DNA from: Candidatus Omnitrophota bacterium
GTDB taxonomy: Bacteria > Omnitrophota > Gorgyraeia > B26-G9
Length of the DNA: 11,967 nucleotides
NCBI GenBank assembly: GCA_003645745.1
Contig: QNCH01000031.1
Coordinates: 1 to 11,967 of the forward strand
Direction of reading: 5' to 3'
The notes below the pieces were generated by a model. That model was given only the letters and a program-made list of their open reading frames with translations, did no database searches and had not been told where the DNA came from. Positions within the stretch are counted from its first letter, which is position 1. Each line of letters begins with the position of its first letter. Positions 6,080 to 11,967 of the stretch are shown piece after piece. The position numbers and the translations under genes are program-made.

Positions 6080-8594
6080 TATTATTACCTACAGAATTAT
6101 TATCTACAGAATTATTATCTACAGATGTAATGTCCCAGATATTTTTAGCATATTCCTGAATTGTCCGGTCACTGGAAAATTTTCCGGATTTTGCAACATT
6201 AATAATTGATTTTTCTGTCCATAAATCAACATTCTGATAAACAGAAGACACTGCATCCTGAGCTTTGCAATAAGAATCAAAATCAGCTAAAACGCAATAG
6301 GGATCGCTATTTAACAAATTTTGTACAATGGGCTCAAAAAGCCCTGGTTTTATAGGGGAGAAAAAATTAGACTGAATCAGAGTAATAATTTCTTTTAATG
6401 TCTTTGATTCCTCAATAAACATATATGGATTATATCCTTGATTTTTTAATTGCTGAATCTGTTCTGTTTTTAAGCCAAAAATAAAAGCATTCTCCTTGCC
6501 TGCTTCCCTGATAATTTCAATATTAGCACCATCAAGAGTCCCTATAGTTAAAGCGCCGTTAACCATAAACTTCATACACCCTGTGCCGGAAGCCTCTGTG
6601 CCTGCTGTTGATATTTGCTCTGATAAATCACTTGCTGGAAAAATTCTTTCAGCTAAGGAAACTCTATAATTCTCAAGAAAAATAACTTTTAACTTGCCGC
6701 GAATAGCCTTATCTTTATTAATTACCTCAGCAATATTATTAATAAATTTAATAATTAATTTTGCCATATAATAACCAGGCGCGGCTTTACCGCCAAAAAT
6801 AAAAGTACGGGGCACTGTAACACTATTAAAATCTCTTTTAATTTTTAAATATTCCGCAATAATATATAATGCAAAAAGCACCTGGCGTTTATATTCATGC
6901 ATTCTTTTGATTTGAACATCAAATAAAGAATCAGGATTAATTTTAATCCCCATTTGCTGATAAATATACCCTGCCAAAGATTTCTTATTCTCAAGCTTAA
7001 CTTCACGCCATTTATTTTTAAACGAAGCATCAGTTGTAAAAGCCAACAGCTTTTCCAATTCATACATATTTGTAATCCACTTATCTCCAATTACTGAAGT
7101 AATTAAATCAGACAAACCAGTATTAGATTTTAACAGCCATCTTCTTTGCGTAATGCCATTTGTTTTGTTATTAAATTTTTCAGGGGAAAACTCATAAAAA
7201 TCTTTAAATAATTGTGTTTTTAAAAGTTCTGAATGCAATTCAGATACACCATTTACAGAATGACTGCCAACAATAGAAAGAGAAGCCATTCTTACTTTTT
7301 GAGTATCACCTTCGGAAATTATAGACATTCTTGCAAGCCTTGCATTATCACCAGGAAACTTGTTAGCTACTTCACGTAAAAACCTGCTGTTAATTTCAAA
7401 AATTATCTGCAGATGACGCGGCAGGAGTTTTCCTAACAATGCTACCCGCCAATTTTCCAAAGCTTCAGGCATAACAGTATGATTTGTATACGCGAAACAG
7501 CGCACAGTTAACCCCCATGCTTTTTCCCATTCAAGTTTTTCATCATCGACAAGTATACGCATCAATTCAGGGATAGCCAAAGCAGGATGCGTATCATTTA
7601 ATTGTATGGCAATTTTTTCAGGCAAAGAATTCATCTCAAAATTTTCAGTTTTAAACCTGCGCATAATATCCGCGATAGATGCCGCAGTAAAAAAATATTC
7701 TTGTTTTAAACGCAATTCTTTACCCTGGCTAAGATTATCATTAGGATAAAGCACTTTAGAAATATTTTCCGAAAGTACTTTATTATAAACTGCCTGTTCA
7801 TAATCCCCATCATTAAAATAATCAAATTCAAATTCATCAGTACTGCGCGCAGACCAAAGCCTGAGAGTATTTACAACATCATTGCCATACCCGGGAATAG
7901 GAATATCATAGGGCACAGCAAGGACATCTTCAGTATCATCCCAATATACACAAAGCTGGCCATTTTGATCATAATGCATATGCACAACACCATAAAATTT
8001 AATTTTAAAAGTGTATTCCGGCCTGGAAAATTCCCATGGGTTGCCTAAACGCAGCCACTCATCAGGCAGCTCCACCTGATAACCATTAACTATTTTCTGT
8101 TGAAAAATACCATAATCATACCTTATGCCATAACCATGCGCGGGAATACCTAAGGTGGCCATAGAGTCTAAAAAGCATGCTGCCAAACGCCCCAAACCGC
8201 CATTGCCAAGTCCTGCATCAACTTCCTGCTCTCTGACTTTCTCAAGCTCAATACCCATCTCCTGCATAGCCTTTTCGGAATCTTCCATAAGCCCAAGATT
8301 AATCATATTATTGCCCATAAGCCGGCCAATTAAAAATTCAAGAGACAAATAATAAACACGTTTCAAATTTTTCTTATGGTATAATTCTTGTGTTAAAATC
8401 CAGCGTTCCACAATTCTGTCTCTTACTGCAATAGACATCGCCAAAAAATTATCATAATCAGTAGCAGTATATTGATCTTTAGCAAGAGTGCAAACACGGT
8501 TATTTTGAAAAGAAACTTTCATCCCATCTTTACTCATATCCTTATGCACGGTTACCCATTCATCACCTATTTTGCTGGTAAGCTGATTCTCCAT
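6066..8594 (-). CDS. glgP: Glycogen/alpha-glucan phosphorylase
   Basis: GlgP (GT35) releases glucose-1-phosphate from glycogen or maltodextrin ends using phosphate and PLP. The 842-residue length is normal for the family. Motifs include LEFLIGR (85-91), DAGLGNGGLGRLAACFLDS (126-144), QLNDTHPALAIPELMR (331-346) with active-site H336, KTNGITQRRWL (477-487), QIKRMHEYKRQ (561-571), and the PLP site EASGTGCMKFMVNGALTIGT (667-686) with the Schiff-base lysine K675. C673 replaces the asparagine usual in GTGNMKF. The last ~18 residues repeat SVDNN and come from a 15-bp tandem repeat past the normal ending EYAKNIWDI. The ATG is preceded by GAGGGGAAG. The gene heads an operon with alkD and the PC4-like gene from the promoter at 8651-8679. 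I see no glgB, glgC or glgA in the window. Confidence 0.97.
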   Translation of the reverse strand: MENQLTSKIGDEWVTVHKDMSKDGMKVSFQNNRVCTLAKDQYTATDYDNFLAMSIAVRDRIVERWILTQELYHKKNLKRVYYLSLEFLIGRLMGNNMINLGLMEDSEKAMQEMGIELEKVREQEVDAGLGNGGLGRLAACFLDSMATLGIPAHGYGIRYDYGIFQQKIVNGYQVELPDEWLRLGNPWEFSRPEYTFKIKFYGVVHMHYDQNGQLCVYWDDTEDVLAVPYDIPIPGYGNDVVNTLRLWSARSTDEFEFDYFNDGDYEQAVYNKVLSENISKVLYPNDNLSQGKELRLKQEYFFTAASIADIMRRFKTENFEMNSLPEKIAIQLNDTHPALAIPELMRILVDDEKLEWEKAWGLTVRCFAYTNHTVMPEALENWRVALLGKLLPRHLQIIFEINSRFLREVANKFPGDNARLARMSIISEGDTQKVRMASLSIVGSHSVNGVSELHSELLKTQLFKDFYEFSPEKFNNKTNGITQRRWLLKSNTGLSDLITSVIGDKWITNMYELEKLLAFTTDASFKNKWREVKLENKKSLAGYIYQQMGIKINPDSLFDVQIKRMHEYKRQVLFALYIIAEYLKIKRDFNSVTVPRTFIFGGKAAPGYYMAKLIIKFINNIAEVINKDKAIRGKLKVIFLENYRVSLAERIFPASDLSEQISTAGTEASGTGCMKFMVNGALTIGTLDGANIEIIREAGKENAFIFGLKTEQIQQLKNQGYNPYMFIEESKTLKEIITLIQSNFFSPIKPGLFEPIVQNLLNSDPYCVLADFDSYCKAQDAVSSVYQNVDLWTEKSIINVAKSGKFSSDRTIQEYAKNIWDITSVDNNSVDNNSVGNNNDSC
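6081..6125 (-). repeat. 15-bp in-frame tandem repeat at the glgP 3' end
   Basis: On the plus strand the unit CTACAGAATTATTAT occurs at 6089-6103 and 6104-6118, with partial units on both sides (to about 6081 and 6125). In glgP it encodes SVDNN-SVDNN-SVGNN. Because 15 is a multiple of 3, copy-number change would lengthen or shorten GlgP without a frameshift. The unit nearest alkD has GGT in place of GAT, creating TAGGT about 9 nt before the alkD ATG. Confidence 0.85.
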
Positions 8595-8650
8595 AAAAAT
8601 TCTTCCCCTCTTTTATTATAGATAATATATCTCTATACAATACAGCTATT

Positions 8651-8679
8651 ATATTAATAACTCCTTGGTCCAAAGTCAA
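8651..8679 (-). promoter_or_regulatory. Sigma70-type promoter of the glgP-alkD operon
   Basis: On the minus strand TTGACT (8679-8674) and TAATAT (8656-8651) are separated by exactly 17 bp. Transcription should start near 8644, giving a leader of about 50 nt that contains the GAGGGG ribosome site of glgP. It lies in the gap between the clpB stop and glgP, which shows that glgP does not simply rely on clpB read-through. Confidence 0.65.
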
Positions 8680-8684
8680 CTTTT

Positions 8685-8709
8685 TTGAAATATTTCTGAA
8701 ATATTTCAA
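8685..8709. promoter_or_regulatory. Tandem palindromic operator upstream of glgP
   Basis: TTGAAATATTTC and GAAATATTTCAA form a perfect 12-bp inverted repeat around one T. It can equally be read as two copies of the 10-bp palindrome GAAATATTTC (8687-8696 and 8698-8707) spaced 11 bp apart, about one helical turn. It sits 5 bp upstream of the -35 hexamer, where an activator or a cooperative repressor would bind. No T-run follows on the minus strand, so it is unlikely to be the clpB terminator. The binding protein is unknown. Confidence 0.6.
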
Positions 8710-8811
8710 GTAATCGGTGAATAAATGAAGGTATCATCATTACTGCTGTAGAAACATGATTCATCATGCCCTGTCTATTTTATTTTGCCTTAGCTCTGTA
8801 AACTCCCCTGC

Positions 8812-11406
8812 TTACGCCATTTTGTTATTACTTATGGTAAATACATCAGTTTGAGGATCATAATCAATTTTGATTGTACTTTTCTTCCCCGCAGAGCCTT
8901 CCAAAAGTTTTAAAGCAATTTTGTCATAAATCCTTCTCTGGATAACTCTTTTTAAAGGCCGTGCGCCAAAAGCAGGCTCAAATCCTTCTTTTACAAGCTC
9001 ATTGCGCGCTAACTCAGTAATATAAGCTTTTATCTGGTTCTCAGCCAAACGAAACTGCAGTTCTTTTAAATGAATCTGTACTATATCTTTTAAATCACTT
9101 TGTTTTAACTTGTTAAAAATCACAATTTCATCAAGCCTGTTAAGAAACTCAGGCTTAAAATTAGCCTTTACTAAGCTCAAAACATTGTTTCTGATTTGCC
9201 TTACATCATCCAATTCTTCAATTATGCTGGTGCCAAGATTAGAAGTCATAATAATCAATGTATTTTTAAAATTAACCACCCGTCCCTGTCCATCAGTAAG
9301 TCTGCCTTCATCAAGTACCTGTAATAAAATATTAAATACATCAGAATGCGCTTTTTCAATTTCATCAAATAACACTACTGTATATGGCCTGCGCCGCACA
9401 GCTTCAGTTAATTGCCCGCCTTCAGAATATCCCACATATCCTGGAGGAGCGCCAATAAGCCGGCTAACACAATGTTTTTCCATATATTCAGACATATCAA
9501 TGCGCACAAAAGCTTTTTGGTCATTGAATAAAAATGCAACTAATTCTTTGGTTAAATAAGTTTTTCCCACGCCTGTAGGGCCAAGAAACAAAAAAGACCC
9601 AATAGGCCGATTCGGATCGCTTAACCCGCTTTTGGAACGACGAACCGCATTAGCAACAAGTTCTATCGCCTCATCCTGCCCGACAACTTTTTCTTTTAAA
9701 CTCTGTTCCATATTAATCAACTTATCAATTTCTCCCTGCATTAAATGAGATACCGGAATATTTGTCCATTTAGACACAACTTCCGCGATGTGTTCTTCAC
9801 TTACTTCTTCCTGCAGCATTTGCCTTCCATTTTGTAATTTGGATAATTTAATTTTATTTTCCTGCAAATTTTTATCAAGTTCGATTAAATCTCCATAACG
9901 AATTTTAGCCACTTTATCTAAATCCCCTTGACGTTCTGCCTGAGCTTCAGCAATTTTAAATTGTTCAATTTGTTCTTTTATCTTCCTACTCCGGGTAATC
10001 ACCTGCTTTTCGTTCTGCCAGTTAATCTTCATCACTGACAACTTAGCTTTTAGCTCAGCAATTTCTGCTTCTATTTTCTGCAGCCTGGTTTTTGAAACTG
10101 TATCTTTTTCTTTTTTTAAAGCCTGCTTTTCTATTTCCAACTGCATAACCCTGCGTTCTAATGTATCGATTTCCTCAGGCATACTGTCAATTTCTATTTT
10201 TAACTTTGCCGCAGCTTCATCAATTAAATCTATAGCCTTATCAGGAAGATGCCGGTTAGTAATGTATCTGTCTGACAATTGTGCTGCTGCAATTAAAGCG
10301 CTGTCTTTTATTCTCACACCATGATAAACTTCATATTTTTCTTTAATCCCTCTTAAAATAGAAATTGTATCCTTAGAGTTTGGTTCCGCGATCAGCACAG
10401 GCTGAAAGCGCCGTTCAAGCGCTTTATCTTTTTCAATATACCTGCGGTATTCATCAATTGTAGTAGCGCCTATACAACGTAAATCACCGCGTGCTAAAGC
10501 AGGTTTTAGCATATTAGAAGCATCCATAGCTCCTTCAGTGCGTCCAGCGCCAATCAACATATGCAATTCATCAATAAAAAGAATCACCTTTCCATCTGAT
10601 TTTTCCACCTCATTTAAAAGCGCTTTAAGCCTTTCCTCAAATTCACCTCTAAATTTTGCTCCAGCGACCAATGCTCCAAGGTCAAGCATTAGAATACGTT
10701 TATCCTTTAACGCGCCTGGTACATCGTGATTAACAATCCTGCGCGCTATCCCTTCAACAACAGCTGTTTTACCTGTGCCAGCCTCACCAATTAAAACAGG
10801 ATTATTTTTTCTCCTGCGTGAAAGTACTTCAATAAGCCTCCTGATCTCATTATCCCTGCCAATCACCGGATCAAGCTTTTCTTTTGCTGCTAAATCAGTT
10901 AAATCACGGGTATATTTTTCCAAAGTTTGATAATTACTTTCCGCGTTTTTATCTTTCACTCGATAAATTCCGCGAATACTTTTTAAAATATTTAAAACAA
11001 CGTCACGAGTAATGCCATTTTTCTTGAGTAAATCTAAAAGCAGCTGATTTTTTGTATATAAAATTGATAAAAATAAATGTTCAACAGACACATAATCATC
11101 TTTAAATAAATCCGCTTCTTTTTGCGCTTTGATAAAAATATTCTGCAAATCAGAAGAAAAATACGGCTGGACTGTTTCTCCCTGCACCATAGGTTTAGAC
11201 AAAACAATATTATCCAATTCCTGTTTAAACGGATCAGGATTAATGCCAATCCTCTTGCATACTGCAACAGCAATACTTTCATCCTGCTCAAGGAGTCCAG
11301 ACAATAAATGCTGCGCGCCAATTTCCTGCTGGCTATATTTTTTTGCCAGCATCAACGCCCTTTCAAGCGCATCCTGGGCTTTAAATGTAAATTTTTCAAA
11401 ATTCAT
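8812..11406 (-). CDS. clpB: ClpB ATP-dependent chaperone (disaggregase)
   Basis: ClpB is a cytoplasmic hexameric AAA+ machine that pulls polypeptides out of aggregates with DnaK. I start it at the ATG at 11406 (MNFEKFTFKAQ), which has a GGGGTAAGG ribosome site. A start at 11427 would add MERGKVK and lacks a ribosome site. That gives 864 residues, a normal length. Order: N domain (1-145); AAA1 with Walker A GEAGTGKT (207-214), pore loop KFRG (251-254, Phe where Tyr is common), Walker B ILFIDE (275-280) and LERRF (330-334); the coiled-coil M domain (about 405-530); AAA2 with GPTGVGKT (609-616), pore GYVGY (656-660), VVLFDE (677-682), FLNRLDE (754-760) and GARPLKR (814-820). I see no IGF/IGL ClpP-docking loop, which fits a disaggregase rather than ClpA or ClpC. 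There is no CIRCE element upstream. No clear terminator follows it. Confidence 0.97.
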   Translation of the reverse strand: MNFEKFTFKAQDALERALMLAKKYSQQEIGAQHLLSGLLEQDESIAVAVCKRIGINPDPFKQELDNIVLSKPMVQGETVQPYFSSDLQNIFIKAQKEADLFKDDYVSVEHLFLSILYTKNQLLLDLLKKNGITRDVVLNILKSIRGIYRVKDKNAESNYQTLEKYTRDLTDLAAKEKLDPVIGRDNEIRRLIEVLSRRRKNNPVLIGEAGTGKTAVVEGIARRIVNHDVPGALKDKRILMLDLGALVAGAKFRGEFEERLKALLNEVEKSDGKVILFIDELHMLIGAGRTEGAMDASNMLKPALARGDLRCIGATTIDEYRRYIEKDKALERRFQPVLIAEPNSKDTISILRGIKEKYEVYHGVRIKDSALIAAAQLSDRYITNRHLPDKAIDLIDEAAAKLKIEIDSMPEEIDTLERRVMQLEIEKQALKKEKDTVSKTRLQKIEAEIAELKAKLSVMKINWQNEKQVITRSRKIKEQIEQFKIAEAQAERQGDLDKVAKIRYGDLIELDKNLQENKIKLSKLQNGRQMLQEEVSEEHIAEVVSKWTNIPVSHLMQGEIDKLINMEQSLKEKVVGQDEAIELVANAVRRSKSGLSDPNRPIGSFLFLGPTGVGKTYLTKELVAFLFNDQKAFVRIDMSEYMEKHCVSRLIGAPPGYVGYSEGGQLTEAVRRRPYTVVLFDEIEKAHSDVFNILLQVLDEGRLTDGQGRVVNFKNTLIIMTSNLGTSIIEELDDVRQIRNNVLSLVKANFKPEFLNRLDEIVIFNKLKQSDLKDIVQIHLKELQFRLAENQIKAYITELARNELVKEGFEPAFGARPLKRVIQRRIYDKIALKLLEGSAGKKSTIKIDYDPQTDVFTISNNKMA

Positions 11407-11436
11407 TTTAACCTTACCCCTTTCCATATTTGTTTA

Positions 11437-11466
11437 ATTATATATTTAAATGTATCAATATGTTAG
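11437..11466 (-). promoter_or_regulatory. Possible clpB promoter
   Basis: On the minus strand CTAACA (11466-11461, 4 of 6 matches to TTGACA) and a perfect TATAAT (11442-11437) are 18 bp apart. They lie between the arsR stop and the clpB start. The region is very AT-rich, so chance matches are likely, and clpB may also be read from the arsR promoter. Confidence 0.3.
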
Positions 11467-11477
11467 TATAAAAAAAT

Positions 11478-11759
11478 TTATAAAATATGAAGATCAAACC
11501 TCTCAATAATCTCTTCAAAACCATTACGTAAAACTTTTTTATTTATAGAATAATAAACCATCTTACCCTGCTTCCTGGTAATCACAAGCTCACAACGTTT
11601 TAAAATCTGAAGATGGTGTGATACTGTCGGCTGCGTTATATCCAAAAACTCACTGCAAATCTCATTAACACTATGCTCATTCTCTTCTAATAACTCCAAT
11701 ATTTCCTGACGAGTAACATCAGCTAAAGCTCTAAAAAAATCAAGGCAACCTTCCTTCAT
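11478..11759 (-). CDS. ArsR-family winged-helix transcriptional regulator
   Basis: A compact dimeric DNA-binding repressor of the ArsR/SmtB family. The full reading frame opens with GTG at 11765 (95 residues), but the ATG two codons later (11759) has GAGGTG at the proper distance, so I choose 93 residues. Positions below count from the GTG. FFRALADVTRQEILELL (10-26) is the typical first helix pair, VNEICSEF then ITQPTVSHHLQILKR (43-57) the helix-turn-helix, and ELVITRKQGKMVYYSI (59-74) the wing. The classic arsenic/cadmium site ELCVCDL is absent: only single cysteines (C7, C37, C58) remain, and no C-terminal histidine/aspartate zinc motif is evident. It may sense something else, such as a redox state or metabolite. 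Its own promoter carries an inverted repeat, suggesting autorepression; clpB starts 71 nt downstream. Confidence 0.9.
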   Translation of the reverse strand: MKEGCLDFFRALADVTRQEILELLEENEHSVNEICSEFLDITQPTVSHHLQILKRCELVITRKQGKMVYYSINKKVLRNGFEEIIERFDLHIL

Positions 11760-11768
11760 ATACACCTC

Positions 11769-11800
11769 ATAAATAGAAATATTTACATCTATCTATTTAT
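11769..11800. promoter_or_regulatory. Probable operator of the ArsR-family gene
   Basis: ATAAATAGA (11769-11777) and TCTATTTAT (11792-11800) are perfect 9-bp inverted arms with a 14-bp spacer, together covering 32 bp from the -10 hexamer edge to just before the ribosome site. A dimeric winged-helix repressor bound here would block initiation. A further direct copy of AAATAGAAAT (11771-11780) occurs at 11857-11866, upstream of the -35. Confidence 0.55.
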
Positions 11801-11829
11801 AATATATAACATTTTTTTATTTTTGTCAA
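11801..11829 (-). promoter_or_regulatory. Sigma70-type promoter of the ArsR-family gene
   Basis: A consensus TTGACA (11829-11824) and TATATT (11806-11801) on the minus strand are separated by exactly 17 bp. Transcription would start around 11794, inside the inverted repeat at 11769-11800. This is the best promoter match in the window. Confidence 0.7.
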
Positions 11830-11905
11830 GTGTTAGGCACCCCAACCCCAACTCCTAAATAGAAATTCCAAAATGCTTTTTCAACAAATTTTGACTAATT
11901 TTTCC

Positions 11906-11939
11906 AAAAAAGAACAAGGCCATGTTAATCTATGTTCTT
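11906..11939 (-). terminator. Candidate terminator of a gene beyond the right edge
   Basis: On the minus strand AAGAACA (11939-11933) pairs perfectly with TGTTCTT (11916-11910), and the T-run continues to 11906 (TTTTTT in all). The loop is 16 nt, which is long. It would end a minus-strand transcript entering from the right, just upstream of the arsR promoter. The rest of 11830-11967 shows nothing codable. Confidence 0.35.
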
Positions 11940-11967
11940 ATTATTCCAACAAAGAGCTACTGTTAGC

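Noticed and set aside
8620..8632. AGATA-N3-TATCT palindrome in the glgP leader
   Set aside because: Five-base AT-rich arms are expected by chance here, and nothing else supports a site.
8685..8709. Palindrome as the clpB terminator
   Set aside because: On the minus strand the hairpin is followed by an A-run, not a T-run, and it sits about 100 nt past the stop, directly against the glgP -35 hexamer.
9110..9559. 149-residue forward-strand reading frame
   Set aside because: It lies wholly inside clpB on the opposite strand, has no ribosome site or recognisable motif, and is explained as a shadow of the conserved AAA2 region.
11427..11427. Upstream ATG as the clpB start
   Set aside because: It has no ribosome site and adds MERGKVK, which is not part of the family N terminus; the ATG at 11406 has a GGGGTAAGG site.

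Overview
The window is AT-rich bacterial chromosome. Every gene I can support lies on the minus strand, so transcription runs from the right edge to the left. A GT9-type heptosyltransferase relative and a DegT-type sugar aminotransferase suggest a Gram-negative-style envelope with LPS or other surface glycans. The style (AT-rich, GT9 next to DegT, ClpB and glycogen phosphorylase) would suit an uncultivated Omnitrophota-like or other PVC-type bacterium, but that placement is a weak guess. I see no rRNA, tRNA, CRISPR array, transposase or phage gene.

Right to left: (1) 11478-11759 is a small ArsR-family repressor with a good sigma70-type promoter and a 9-bp inverted repeat over its predicted start of transcription. 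It is followed by clpB (8812-11406), the AAA+ disaggregase. (2) A second clear promoter at 8651-8679, with two tandem GAAATATTTC palindromes just upstream, drives a tightly packed operon: glgP (glycogen phosphorylase, 6066-8594), an AlkD-like DNA glycosylase (5357-6079) and a 78-residue PC4-like protein (5131-5367). Neighbouring genes here overlap by 14 and 11 nt. The glgP 3' end carries a 15-bp in-frame tandem repeat that also forms the alkD translation start region. (3) panB (3938-4786) and panE (2829-3755) make pantoate for pantothenate and CoA synthesis. (4) A GT9 glycosyltransferase (1450-2517) and a DegT/DnrJ/EryC1 aminotransferase (326-1453), joined by an ATGA overlap, probably build or modify a surface glycan. 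They end at a candidate terminator at 221-254.

The most unusual structure is a family of about 180-bp, nearly perfectly palindromic repeats present only in the left 5 kb: three full copies (2662-2843, 3770-3952, 4912-5083) and one half copy (about 44-124). They have TATACT...AGTATA ends, TA-type boundaries, a GCAGC/GCTGC central hairpin and paired base changes between the arms. They bracket panE and panB. The reading frames of both genes run into a repeat end, which supplies the same last residues (YTQT) and the TAA stop. Removing the copy at panB in silico recreates a TAA stop at the join, as expected if the element landed in the panB stop codon. Each end, read outward, resembles a promoter (TTRCAA-N16-TATANN). 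The family looks like a non-autonomous, MITE-like element that may carry promoters and stops. I do not recognise it as a named family.

Gene-free stretches over 300 bases: 1-325 (half repeat, short repeat, terminators), 2518-2828 (short inverted repeat plus palindrome copy 2) and 4787-5130 (panB leader hairpin plus palindrome copy 4).
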